Part shown: positions 53,003 to 61,812 of the stretch, one piece after another
Numbering within the stretch: the first letter of the stretch is position 1
How the letters are laid out: each line of letters opens with the position of its first letter
Assembly: GCF_900112955.1 (NCBI RefSeq)
Contig: NZ_FONP01000006.1
Coordinates: 1 to 64,000 of the forward strand
Reading direction: 5' to 3'
DNA length: 64,000 nt
From: Peptostreptococcus sp. D1
GTDB lineage: Bacteria > Bacillota > Clostridia > Peptostreptococcales > Peptostreptococcaceae
Position numbers and translations under genes: made by a program
The notes under the pieces: generated by a model
The model's input: only the letters and a program-made list of their open reading frames with translations
Databases searched by the model: none
What the model was told of the DNA's origin: nothing

Positions 53003-54877
53003 ATGAGAAAAGCAATAAGAATTTTTTTTACACTGATAGTCGTCAGCAGCTTTCTTTTACTACCGAATATTTTTTCAAGAACATTTGCCGAGGAAAAGGA
53101 AATTATTTTTGCAGATTCAGGTTGGGATAGTATAAAGCTGCATAATGCTATTGCAGGATATATATTATCTGAGCTATATGGCTATTCGTGGAAAGAAATA
53201 CCGGGTTCATCTACAATAATGCACGAATCTCTGAAATCTGGTGAGATTGATGTAATAATGGAGGCATGGACTGACAATATTTCCAATTACAAATCTGATA
53301 AAAAAAATGGTAAATTCAAAGAACTTGGAACAAATTATGCAGACAATCATCAAGGACTATATGTTCCAAGATATGTTATTGAAGGAGATAAAGATAAGGG
53401 TATTAAACCACTGGCTCCAGAACTAGAATATGTATGGGATCTGGAAAAGTATTCAAATATTTTCAAGGATCCTGAGGATTCATCAAAGGGTCGGATTTAT
53501 GGTGCCATTCCTGGCTGGGATGTAGACACCATTCTATACAACAAATACAAATACTATAAGCTTGATAAGATGTATAATTATTTTAGACCAGGTTCGGACT
53601 CAGCTCTATCGGCGGCATTGACATCTGCCTATGACAAAGGTGAGCCGATTGTGGCATATTACTGGGAGCCCACTTGGTTAATGGGTAAATATGATTTTGT
53701 ATTGCTAAAGGACAAAGACTATTCAGAATCTGGATATAGAAATGGCGAAACAGCTCTCCCTTCAGTAAACGTAACGGTCGCAGTTAGCAACAAATTCTAT
53801 AATAATAACAAGGATGCTGTCAGTTTTTTAAGCAAGTATCAAACATCGAGCGAGCTTACAAGTGAAGCATTGGCTCATATGCAAGATACAAAGGAAAATT
53901 ACGAAAATACTGCAAAATGGTTTCTAAAAAAGCATCCTGAATTGTTGACAAAATGGCTTAGCAAAGATAATGCAGAAAAGATAAAAGCATCACTTGGTGA
54001 ATCTAATAACAATAATTTGACATCACTATTGTATGATTTTCCAATTAAAATAAATTTTGATATTAACAGCATTGACAACTCAGTCAGAAGCTTCAGTGTC
54101 AAACATAAAGGATTTTTGGATAGTATTCGAATATTTTTACTAGGCTTTGTTACCCTTATTCAAAAAATATTAGATATAATACCATGGCCAGTATTTTTGG
54201 CTTCGGTATATTATGCGTCTTTCAAGGCTTCAAGAAAGCATAGAAAAGCCCTAATATATGTGCTATTTCTATCTCTGATAGGCATTTTTGGATTATGGTC
54301 TCATATGAATGAAACCTTATCTATTGTCATAGCCTCAGTAGTAATCTCTCTATTGCTTGGTTTTCCTATAGGTATATTGGTCTCTATCAGTGAAAAGCTA
54401 AACAAAGTAATGAGGCCAATTTTAGACACTATGCAAACAATGCCTGTATTTGTTTATTTAATACCAGCTCTACTATTCTTCGGTTTAGGTAAGGCTCCTG
54501 CAGTTATTTCAACAACTATTTATGCCATAGTACCTATAATAAGAATGACTTCTCTTGGAATCAGACAAATAAATAAGGAGGTTATCGAGGCTTCTCAATC
54601 ATTTGGTTCCACAAAGCTCCAATCTCTAGTAAAGGTTGAAATTCCACAAGCATTACCTACGATTATGACTGGTATCAATCAGACAATCATGATGGCCATG
54701 TCAATGGTTGTTACGACATCTATGATAGGTGCCACTGGTCTTGGAATGGATGTTTTAATTAGTGTAAATAGAGTTGAAATAGGTAAGGGAATTATCTCAG
54801 GTTCAGCAGTTGTAATAATTGCTATTATCCTAGATAGATTAACACAGGGTCTAGTTGGAGATGAGGTGAAGAAATAA
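53003..54877 (+). CDS. Glycine betaine/proline-type ABC transporter: substrate-binding domain fused to permease
   Basis: A 624-residue fusion. After a signal/anchor helix (about 5-28) comes an OpuAC-like binding domain (about 32-345; IFADSGWDSIKLHNA, GEIDVIMEAWTDN and VAYYWEPTWLMGKYD with the Trp residues that cage quaternary ammonium groups). A membrane permease follows (about 375-620) with the EAA loop EASQSFGSTKLQSL and LIPALLFFGLGKAPAV. In the well-known OpuABC-type fusions the permease comes first; here the order is reversed. GGAGGAGG fixes the ATG at 53003. The ATPase gene overlaps by one base. Likely an osmoprotectant importer. Confidence 0.9.
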   Translation: MRKAIRIFFTLIVVSSFLLLPNIFSRTFAEEKEIIFADSGWDSIKLHNAIAGYILSELYGYSWKEIPGSSTIMHESLKSGEIDVIMEAWTDNISNYKSDKKNGKFKELGTNYADNHQGLYVPRYVIEGDKDKGIKPLAPELEYVWDLEKYSNIFKDPEDSSKGRIYGAIPGWDVDTILYNKYKYYKLDKMYNYFRPGSDSALSAALTSAYDKGEPIVAYYWEPTWLMGKYDFVLLKDKDYSESGYRNGETALPSVNVTVAVSNKFYNNNKDAVSFLSKYQTSSELTSEALAHMQDTKENYENTAKWFLKKHPELLTKWLSKDNAEKIKASLGESNNNNLTSLLYDFPIKINFDINSIDNSVRSFSVKHKGFLDSIRIFLLGFVTLIQKILDIIPWPVFLASVYYASFKASRKHRKALIYVLFLSLIGIFGLWSHMNETLSIVIASVVISLLLGFPIGILVSISEKLNKVMRPILDTMQTMPVFVYLIPALLFFGLGKAPAVISTTIYAIVPIIRMTSLGIRQINKEVIEASQSFGSTKLQSLVKVEIPQALPTIMTGINQTIMMAMSMVVTTSMIGATGLGMDVLISVNRVEIGKGIISGSAVVIIAIILDRLTQGLVGDEVKK

Positions 54878-56046
54878 TGGGAAAAATATTAGAGGTAAGA
54901 GACTTATATAAGCTTTATGGTGGAGAAAAAAAGCAAGCTGTAAAGCTTGGAAAAGAAGGTAAAGACAAAACCGAAATATTTAAAGAAACAGGAGTTACAA
55001 CAGCTTTATGGAACATAAATCTTGATATTAATGAAGGCGAAATCTTTGTAATTATCGGACTCTCCGGTTGTGGTAAATCTACACTAATCAGATGCTTCAA
55101 CCTATTAAATAGACCTACCTATGGTTCGATAACATTCAAAGGCAAAAACATAAATAAAATGAGCAAAAAAGAAGAGTACGAATATAAGAGAAACCATATT
55201 GCTATGGTATTTCAAAATTTCGGATTACTCAGCCATAGAAATGTAATTGGCAATGTTGAGTATGGATTGGAAATAAAAGGTGAGAATAAAGAAGAAAGAA
55301 GAAAAAAGGCACTTGAAATGATCCATCTCGTAGGACTAGATGGCTTGGAAAATACTCCGATAAATAACCTATCTGGTGGTATGAAACAAAGAGTTGGTAT
55401 TGCCAGAGCACTAGCAAACAGTCCTGATATATTGTTGATGGATGAACCATTCTCAGCTCTAGATCCATTAGTGAGGAAAGATTTGCAGTTCCAATTGCTT
55501 AGAATAAAGAAAAAAGTCAATAATACAATAATATTCATTACCCATGATATAAACGAGGCTTTTAAAATTGGAGATCGAGTTGCTATAATGAAAGACGGAA
55601 AAATCATTCAAATTGCAACTCCAGAAGAAATGACCACTTCTCCAGCAAACGAATATGTACAAAACTTTATTGAAAATGCTGATAGAAAAAAAGTCATCAG
55701 TGTAAAAAACATCATGATATCTCCGAGCTCGTTGATAAAGATAAAGGATAGTCCTTCATTTGCAATTTCTGTCATGAGAATCAATAGTATATCTTCGGCT
55801 TATGTTGTTTCGGAAGATATGGAATATATTGGCGTGATTACTATTGAAGAAGCCATAAAAGCAAAGAATCAAAATTTAAAGATTGCTGACATCGTGAATG
55901 GAAACGTGGATAAAATATCCCCAGATACAAGAATTAGTGATATTATTGAGCTATCAGCAAATGCCAAATATCCAATCGGTGTAGTTGACGATGACAATAC
56001 ACTTGTGGGTATCGTGACAAAAGCAGACGTGTTATCAGCGGTATAA
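54877..56046 (+). CDS. Glycine betaine/proline ABC transporter ATPase with CBS domains
   Basis: A 389-residue ProV/OpuAA-type ATPase. The N-terminal insertion before the P-loop is typical of the family; Walker A is GLSGCGKST, Q-loop VFQNFGLLSH, signature LSGGMKQRVGIARAL, Walker B ILLMDEPFSALDP and the switch histidine is in FITHD. Two CBS domains occupy about 275-389 and in OpuA proteins sense ionic strength. Its ATG overlaps the stop of the fused permease gene. A perfect palindrome terminator follows. Confidence 0.94.
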   Translation: MGKILEVRDLYKLYGGEKKQAVKLGKEGKDKTEIFKETGVTTALWNINLDINEGEIFVIIGLSGCGKSTLIRCFNLLNRPTYGSITFKGKNINKMSKKEEYEYKRNHIAMVFQNFGLLSHRNVIGNVEYGLEIKGENKEERRKKALEMIHLVGLDGLENTPINNLSGGMKQRVGIARALANSPDILLMDEPFSALDPLVRKDLQFQLLRIKKKVNNTIIFITHDINEAFKIGDRVAIMKDGKIIQIATPEEMTTSPANEYVQNFIENADRKKVISVKNIMISPSSLIKIKDSPSFAISVMRINSISSAYVVSEDMEYIGVITIEEAIKAKNQNLKIADIVNGNVDKISPDTRISDIIELSANAKYPIGVVDDDNTLVGIVTKADVLSAV

Positions 56047-56076
56047 TGCTTTTGTAAATAAATAACAATATACAAG

Positions 56077-56118
56077 AGGCTCGTATTAATAATGCTTAAG
56101 CATTATTAATACGAGCCT
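56077..56118. terminator. Perfect 42-bp palindrome, bidirectional terminator
   Basis: The 21 bases AGGCTCGTATTAATAATGCTT (here in two parts: AGGCTCGTATTA and ATAATGCTT) are mirrored exactly with no unpaired spacer, followed by TTATAATAA. It lies between convergent genes. Confidence 0.85.
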
Positions 56119-56175
56119 TTATAATAACATTATCTTATTGAACGAGTATATGTATAATTTATGAAATAAGTATTT

Positions 56176-57150
56176 TTATTTATGAGTAGAAATAATGCAC
56201 ATATTTCCAACTATTTCGAAGTTTTTTTCACCTGCTGGCACGATAAATGAGTCAGCTAAGTTGACTTTATACTCATGACCATTCAATATTATCTTTCCAT
56301 CGCCCTTAATAACATTCATCAGATAATAGCCATCTTCAAGAGATACTTTCAATCTATCCCTACAATCGTATTTTGAAACTGAAAAAAATTCTGTCTCTAA
56401 GAAATCAGTAATAGTATTTTCGCCGATTTCTTTTACAGCATATTCTAGCTGTGGAGCATCCCCTGGTATATTAGAAACCTCTATAGATTTCTCTATATGT
56501 AGCTCTCTCCTATTTCCATAGTCATCAATTCTATCATAATCGTACACTCTGTACGTAGTATCTGAGCTTTGCTGGGTTTCAAGTATCACAATTCCCTTAC
56601 CAATTGCGTGCACAGTTCCATGAGGCACGTAAAAAAAATCACCCTCTTTTACCTTGACACGCTTCAGTAAATCATCCCATTTTCCACTTTCAATCATCTG
56701 AGTAAGCTCTAATCTTGTTTTGGCATTATGACCATATACTATCTCCGCTCCTTCATCTGCAGAAACGATATACCAACATTCTGTCTTACCCAATTCGTCT
56801 CGCCCCTCATGTTTAGACGCAAAATCATCATCGGGGTGAACCTGGACCGATAGATTATCGGAGGCATCGATTAATTTTATCAACAGAGGAAACTTTTTGT
56901 CTACAGATAAACTGTCATTCACACCAATTTTTGAGTTGAATATTTCTGGATTATTTACGAAAATTTCATCCAAGCCTTTCCCCTTCAACCATTCTGGGTA
57001 AATTACCTCAGTTATTCCATTTTCGTGAGCACTTATCAACCATGCCTCTCCAGCATGATCGCTTTCAGTTTTCATCGACAATTCCTCACGCAGCTTTCTG
57101 CCACCCCAAATCTTATCCTTCAAGACAGGCTTTAAAAAAATTAATTCCAT
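56176..57150 (-). CDS. manA: Mannose-6-phosphate isomerase, class I
   Basis: A 324-residue zinc-dependent cupin-type isomerase converting mannose 6-phosphate to fructose 6-phosphate. KPVLKDKIWGGRKL at the start, the zinc ligands in VQVHPDDDFA, GKTECWYI with the Glu ligand, and FFYVPHGTVHAIGKG are conserved. AAAGGTAG precedes the ATG. It is the last gene of the man operon, 15 bases after the DUF956 gene, and connects the PTS product with glycolysis and GlmS. Confidence 0.96.
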   Translation of the reverse strand: MELIFLKPVLKDKIWGGRKLREELSMKTESDHAGEAWLISAHENGITEVIYPEWLKGKGLDEIFVNNPEIFNSKIGVNDSLSVDKKFPLLIKLIDASDNLSVQVHPDDDFASKHEGRDELGKTECWYIVSADEGAEIVYGHNAKTRLELTQMIESGKWDDLLKRVKVKEGDFFYVPHGTVHAIGKGIVILETQQSSDTTYRVYDYDRIDDYGNRRELHIEKSIEVSNIPGDAPQLEYAVKEIGENTITDFLETEFFSVSKYDCRDRLKVSLEDGYYLMNVIKGDGKIILNGHEYKVNLADSFIVPAGEKNFEIVGNMCIISTHK

Positions 57151-57165
57151 TACTCTACCTTTCTC

Positions 57166-57534
57166 TTATTTTCCAAAAAGGCTCTTTATTCCTCTTTCCA
57201 TTATTTGAATAACAGATTTAGATCTCAATATATTATCCGCACTTACATACTTACTTACAGTCCTTAGCAGCAGCTTGTTATCCTTCGCCGAAAATGAATA
57301 TTTTCCATTGTGTTTTGTAAAAATAACAAACCTGTTAATATGCTTTCCAAAAATAACTGATGCTGATATATATTCTATTTCATTCCAAGGAATTTGAATA
57401 TTATCCTCTACATTTCTGTCATTATAGTATTCAAAGGATTTATCGCCTATCATTATTTTCCCATAATTTGTCAACCCCATATAGGAAGCTGCTTTCATAG
57501 TTAGATCAACTCTAGTATTCAACGACTGTGCCAT
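57166..57534 (-). CDS. manO: DUF956-family protein of the mannose PTS operon (ManO)
   Basis: A 122-residue DUF956 protein. The family is found almost only beside mannose-class PTS genes and is thought to be regulatory; its activity is unknown. The conserved start NTRVDLTMKAASYMGLTNYG and the central IPWNEIEYISASV with FGKHINRFVIFTKHNGKY are present; the fold resembles a PH-like module. GAGGGAAA precedes the ATG. It lies between manZ and manA, after a terminator-like hairpin. Confidence 0.88.
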   Translation of the reverse strand: MAQSLNTRVDLTMKAASYMGLTNYGKIMIGDKSFEYYNDRNVEDNIQIPWNEIEYISASVIFGKHINRFVIFTKHNGKYSFSAKDNKLLLRTVSKYVSADNILRSKSVIQIMERGIKSLFGK

Positions 57535-57571
57535 AATTTTTCCCTCTAGCTTATATTTCCTATAGATAAAA

Positions 57572-57597
57572 GCTCGGAAAAAAACCGAGCCTATCTT
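57572..57597 (-). terminator. Internal terminator between manZ and manO
   Basis: GCTCGG (57572-57577) and CCGAGC (57585-57590) with a loop of seven A/T; on the minus strand TTTTATC follows the stem. It should reduce transcription of manO-manA relative to the PTS genes. Confidence 0.65.
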
Positions 57598-57602
57598 CTT
57601 TA

Positions 57603-58520
57603 TTACATTATTCCCAATACACGTGAAACTATTCCAACACCAAATAAAGCTAGTATTATTACAATAGGAGATACCTTCTTCTTCAATAACCAGCAGCAGA
57701 ACAAAGTCAATAAAACTGCCGCAAATCCAGGAATCAATGAATCCAAGTTTTGTTGTAGCGTAGTAACCTTATCAGGGCTTAAACCAGTCGAACCTAGAGA
57801 ACTATACTGTTCTAGAGCAGCTTTGATACCTTCTGTACCGGCTGGAAGGTTTGCCCAGTCAATATAAGCTCCTTCCGACTGTTTTACAGTTGAAACTACT
57901 GATGTGAAACTGATACTTACCCATCTTTGGACAAGAGCACCTATAATAAACATACCTAGAATTGATGCACCCTGAGTTATTTTACCTAGCAAACCACCTG
58001 ACAAGTCCTTTGTGATTGTAGTACCAACCTTATAACCGAATTCCTGAGTGTACCACATAAATCCAAAACGCATGATATTCCATACAAAGAAAAATAAAAG
58101 CGGACCTGTAATACTACCACCTAATGCAAGTGATGCTCCTAATGCGCCAAGTATCGGACGAGCAGTGAACCAGAACACTGGATCCCCTACACCTGCCAAA
58201 GGTCCCATCATTCCTACTTTAACTCCCTGGATAGCAGCATCTTCTACTGGAACACCATTCGCTTTTTCTTCTTCAAGTGCTAGTGTTACCCCCATAACTG
58301 GTGAAGATACATATGGATGAGTATTATAGAATTCAAGATGACGCTGTAAAGCTGCCACTTGATCATCCTTATTTGGATAAAGCTTCTTTATGGCTGGTAT
58401 TATTGAAAACGCCCAACCACCATTTTGCATACGTTCATAGTTCCAAGATCCTTGAAGATACTGGTGACGTAATGCAACTGAAAAACGTTCCTTTTTTGAT
58501 AACTGAATTTTCTTTTCCAT
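57603..58520 (-). CDS. manZ: PTS mannose/fructose/sorbose transporter subunit IID
   Basis: A 305-residue IID subunit, which forms the membrane sugar channel with IIC. FSVALRHQYLQGSWNYERMQNGG, RHLEFYNTHPYV and GVKVGMMGPLAGVGDPVFW are the family signatures; the C-terminal part ends with hydrophobic helices including PGFAAVLLTLFCCWLL. AAGGAGG fixes the ATG at 58520 over an in-frame TTG at 58538. It follows manY in the operon. Confidence 0.96.
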   Translation of the reverse strand: MEKKIQLSKKERFSVALRHQYLQGSWNYERMQNGGWAFSIIPAIKKLYPNKDDQVAALQRHLEFYNTHPYVSSPVMGVTLALEEEKANGVPVEDAAIQGVKVGMMGPLAGVGDPVFWFTARPILGALGASLALGGSITGPLLFFFVWNIMRFGFMWYTQEFGYKVGTTITKDLSGGLLGKITQGASILGMFIIGALVQRWVSISFTSVVSTVKQSEGAYIDWANLPAGTEGIKAALEQYSSLGSTGLSPDKVTTLQQNLDSLIPGFAAVLLTLFCCWLLKKKVSPIVIILALFGVGIVSRVLGIM

Positions 58521-58540
58521 ATTCACTTCCTCCTTCAAGT

Positions 58541-59353
58541 CTAATAATCGTTTAATATATCACCAAGTGGGTCACCCGAACCTGATCCTCCACCTGAAGA
58601 GCTAACTGAATCTTTTAATCCAAGGTAAATCAATGCTATACTTACACCTATCGCTCCAAGAGCTATTAATGTCAACTGGTTGATAGCTGCCAAAGCAAAG
58701 CCTAGTACAAAGAATGGCCACACTTCTTTTGTTGCCATCATATTTATAACCATTGCATAACCAACGGCGGCAATCATTCCACCACCTACAGCCATACCAC
58801 CTGATAACCATTCTGGCATCTGCTTTAAAGCATTTGTTACTACTTCTGATGGAACAACACAAAGTGCAATTGCAGGTATAGCTATTCTTAAACCTTGCAT
58901 ACAAATTGCAGCGATATGCCACATTTCAATTCCTCTTATATTCCCTTTTTTGGCACTAGCATCCATAAAATGAACTATAGGAATTGACAAAGTACGACAA
59001 ATCATTGTCAAGAAAAGACCTGCTACTGATAGTGGAACTGCAAGAGCTATTGATGTATTAATAACATTTTGAACATTTACATCTCCACCTTGCAACCCTA
59101 ATACCATAATGATAGCTGATGCTACAGAAGCAAGAGCCGCATCTGGTGCAACTGCCGCACCAACATTTGCCCAACCAAGAGCAATCATCTGAAGTGATCC
59201 ACCAAGGATAATTCCTTCTCTAAGATGTCCACTCACCAATCCAATTAATGTACAAGCCACTAGTGGTTGATGGAATTGGAACTCATCCAATACACCTTCA
59301 ATACCAGCTAGAAAGGCAACTAAAACGATTAATACTATCGTAATTCCAGACAT
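58541..59353 (-). CDS. manY: PTS mannose/fructose/sorbose transporter subunit IIC
   Basis: A 270-residue IIC subunit with seven or more membrane helices. LVAFLAGIEGVLDEFQFHQP at the N-terminus and GLVSGHLREGIILGGSLQMI are typical of the family, as is VGAAVAPDAALASVAS. The C-terminal tail is rich in Gly and Ser (SSSGGGSGSGDPLG) and hydrophilic. GGAGGG precedes the ATG. It lies between manX and manZ. Confidence 0.96.
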   Translation of the reverse strand: MSGITIVLIVLVAFLAGIEGVLDEFQFHQPLVACTLIGLVSGHLREGIILGGSLQMIALGWANVGAAVAPDAALASVASAIIMVLGLQGGDVNVQNVINTSIALAVPLSVAGLFLTMICRTLSIPIVHFMDASAKKGNIRGIEMWHIAAICMQGLRIAIPAIALCVVPSEVVTNALKQMPEWLSGGMAVGGGMIAAVGYAMVINMMATKEVWPFFVLGFALAAINQLTLIALGAIGVSIALIYLGLKDSVSSSGGGSGSGDPLGDILNDY

Positions 59354-59368
59354 AATTACACCCTCCTA

Positions 59369-60355
59369 TTATTTAGATAACTCATTTTTCGCTTTTTTTA
59401 ATATATGCTCGATGCTTTCAGGTGAGTCTGAAGGCACCTTACGAACATCTATTTCCACACCTAATGAAATCAATTTTTCAATTGTCTTAACGTCTTCCAT
59501 ATCCATTGCAACAGATCTAGTTATTGCAACCTTTCCAGTAGCATGTGCTATTGAGCCCAGGTTCAATGTTTTGATGCTTACTCCACCTTCAATTGCCCTT
59601 AATGCATCCTGTGGATTTTCGAACAACAGCAATGCCTTCGTATTACCAAAACGAGGATCCTTATCAACCGCTATCATCTTGTCAATCGGAACGACATTTG
59701 CTTTAACACCTGGAGGTGCAGCCTGTTCAATCATGCTCTTTCTTAAATCATCCTTTGCAACAGCATCTGAAACAGCTATAATTCTATTTGGTCCAACTGA
59801 TTTTGTCCATGCTGTGGCAACCTGTCCATGCAATAAACGAGTATCAATACGAGCCAATACATATTTAATCTTTCCATCTCCAATAACAGTTCCTTCTGGA
59901 ATGGATCCCTGTGGTGCTACAGGTACGCTATTTTCTGCTTCTTCAACCTTCGGCTCTAACGAATCCGGTTTCACCCTTACACCATCTCTGCCAGCACCTA
60001 AAATATAACTCGCAATTTCGTGTGCTGTTCCCATCGAAAAACGAGCTCCATAAGCCTCGATCAACATAGGTAAATTCATACCTGAAACGATCGCCCACTT
60101 ATCTTCCTTTCCTTCAAGAAGTGCACTTGCTTGATTAAAAGGTGTTCCTGACCATAAGTCAGTTAAAAATAACACTTCATCTTGATTCTCAAATGAAGCG
60201 ATGGCTTCTTGCATTTTGACCTTGATATCCTCAGGACCTTCACTTGGCAACAAAGTGCAAGTCTTTACATTTTCCTGTTCTCCAAAAATCATTTTTGAAG
60301 TTTGATACAGTCCCTCTGCAAATTCACCATGACTAGCAATAATAATTCCTACCAT
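59369..60355 (-). CDS. manX: PTS mannose-class fused subunit IIAB
   Basis: A 328-residue cytoplasmic phosphotransfer protein. The IIA domain (about 1-135) has the phosphorylated histidine in IIASHGEFAEG; a linker with Pro and Glu leads to IIB (about 165-328) with its histidine in ARIDTRLLHGQVATAW. Phosphate passes from HPr to IIA, IIB and then the sugar. ATG at 60355 is taken over an in-frame TTG six bases earlier; GAAAGGG lies upstream. First gene of manXYZ-manO-manA. No ManR/LevR-type regulator lies in the window. Confidence 0.96.
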   Translation of the reverse strand: MVGIIIASHGEFAEGLYQTSKMIFGEQENVKTCTLLPSEGPEDIKVKMQEAIASFENQDEVLFLTDLWSGTPFNQASALLEGKEDKWAIVSGMNLPMLIEAYGARFSMGTAHEIASYILGAGRDGVRVKPDSLEPKVEEAENSVPVAPQGSIPEGTVIGDGKIKYVLARIDTRLLHGQVATAWTKSVGPNRIIAVSDAVAKDDLRKSMIEQAAPPGVKANVVPIDKMIAVDKDPRFGNTKALLLFENPQDALRAIEGGVSIKTLNLGSIAHATGKVAITRSVAMDMEDVKTIEKLISLGVEIDVRKVPSDSPESIEHILKKAKNELSK

Positions 60356-60518
60356 AATCAACTACCCTTTCTAGAAAATTACTAAAAAACTGATAAAAAT
60401 ATATAAAAACAAATTCCACTTTAAAAATTAAACTTTTAAAAAATTACAGAAAAAATTTTAATTAATATTTTATCAATTTTACACATGCCTTGATACCTAT
60501 AAAAATTTTTTCATAAGA

Positions 60519-60544
60519 ATTACACTTGGCAAACACACTGTAAT
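60519..60544. promoter_or_regulatory. Candidate operator upstream of the man operon
   Basis: ATTACA (60519-60524) and TGTAAT (60539-60544), an inverted repeat with a 14-base spacer, about 165 bases before manX. The rest of 60362-60639 is very AT-rich and shows no gene. Confidence 0.3.
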
Positions 60545-60639
60545 AAACATTTTCCCAAATATGTTTTAAAATGAAAAGGATAAATTTTTATATTTGTATC
60601 ATAATTATTATATTACAACCTTGAAATTAAGTCAACAGG

Positions 60640-61296
60640 CTATTTTTTCTTTAAGAATAAAATTACATCATCCAAATTTTGTCCCACAAGCTCCACCATC
60701 GACAGAACAATCTCATTTGGTTGAATCATATCCGGAATCATTATCGATTTCATTCCTGCTCTATTGGCACCGATTACACCATTTATGGAATCTTCAAGAA
60801 CCAGACAGTTTTTAGACTCAATATTCAGCTTTTTCGCCGCCAACAAAAATACATCTGGATTAGGCTTCCCTAATTCAACCTCTTCACCGCTCGCAATGGC
60901 ATCAAAAAAATGCTCCATCTCATGCTTTTCCAAATTGTTATAAATATCTGAAATTCTTCCAGATGATGCCAAACCAATCTTATAGCCATTATCCTTCAAA
61001 AATAGTAATATTTCATCAACAAAGGGTTTTTTCTTCGGTCCTACAGTCTTCAATATATTTTCAACGTATTTTATTTGTTCGTCAACCAAGAGCCCTCCAT
61101 CGATGCTAGGATTGTCCTTATAATATTCCGCATAAAATTCGCGTGCATCTTCCGTCGTTTTTCCAATAACATGATATGTTTCTTCAATTGACATATCAAT
61201 TCCACATTTTGATGCAAAATGCATTAAGCCTTCGCTATACAATAACTCGGTATCAAAAAGTAATCCGTCCATATCAAATATAACTGCCTTTATCAT
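60640..61296 (-). CDS. HAD-family hydrolase, beta-phosphoglucomutase-like
   Basis: A 218-residue haloacid dehalogenase-superfamily phosphatase. Motif I is FDMDGLLFDTE, motif II LASSGR, the lysine and motif III are in GKPNPDVFLLAAK and LVLEDSINGVIGANRAG; the cap is the small helical type of the beta-phosphoglucomutase and phosphoglycolate phosphatase group. The substrate is a small phosphate ester and cannot be told. GAGGTGG fixes the ATG at 61296. It follows aroQ by 45 bases and may share its transcript. Confidence 0.9.
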   Translation of the reverse strand: MIKAVIFDMDGLLFDTELLYSEGLMHFASKCGIDMSIEETYHVIGKTTEDAREFYAEYYKDNPSIDGGLLVDEQIKYVENILKTVGPKKKPFVDEILLFLKDNGYKIGLASSGRISDIYNNLEKHEMEHFFDAIASGEEVELGKPNPDVFLLAAKKLNIESKNCLVLEDSINGVIGANRAGMKSIMIPDMIQPNEIVLSMVELVGQNLDDVILFLKKK

Positions 61297-61341
61297 ATTT
61301 ACCACCTCATAATCAAAGCTTCCTATAATAGTTGTTTCTGA

Positions 61342-61650
61342 TTATTCACATAGAGATTCTTGTATATCTCTGGATTTTTGAATAATAAAGGAAATTATCT
61401 CTGTTATATAGTTCTCATACTCGCTATTTGTCACTGCTGATTTTACATTTTCCAGTACACATTTTTCTCTCTCGGGGTCATAAACATCAGTATCGTTCTT
61501 CATTTTTATCCTTCCAATTTGCACAGAATTATTCATTCTATCTTCAAGTAACGATACTATCTTTCTATCTATTTCTTCTATGTTTTTTCTACATTCCAAT
61601 AATTCCTCTGATATATTAGTTTTATCGATTGCAGCTTTTATTTTCATCAT
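61342..61650 (-). CDS. aroQ: Chorismate mutase (AroQ type)
   Basis: A 102-residue all-helical chorismate mutase, first step from chorismate to phenylalanine and tyrosine. The AroQ pattern is present: LECRKNIEEIDRKIVSLLEDRM with the arginine and acidic residues, IGRIKMKNDTDVYDPEREKCVL with the Lys and the DPERE box, and the C-terminal IISFIIQKSRDIQ. GGGAGTG lies upstream of the ATG. It follows aroC with a hairpin in between and precedes the HAD gene. Confidence 0.92.
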   Translation of the reverse strand: MMKIKAAIDKTNISEELLECRKNIEEIDRKIVSLLEDRMNNSVQIGRIKMKNDTDVYDPEREKCVLENVKSAVTNSEYENYITEIISFIIQKSRDIQESLCE

Positions 61651-61682
61651 ATTTCATATCACTCCCATCTTTGTTTATATAA

Positions 61683-61708
61683 AATATGACGATTTATATC
61701 GCCATATT
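61683..61708 (-). terminator. Hairpin between aroC and aroQ
   Basis: AATATGACGAT (61683-61693) pairs with ATCGCCATATT (61698-61708) with one mismatch and a TTAT loop; TTATAT follows on the minus strand. It may partly end the aroA-aroC transcript. Confidence 0.5.
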
Positions 61709-61812
61709 CAAAATACTATAGTCAAGACCCATTGTGTAAACATATTCAAATTTTTGGATATGCAACACATATTTATGTCATCATCTCCAAATTTATAGAT
61801 TTTACAATACAT

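Noticed and set aside
60480-60560. Possible sigma-54 promoter (TTGGCA) upstream of the man operon
   Set aside because: The GG and GC doublets are not at the right distance and the motif points away from manX; no LevR/ManR regulator is present.
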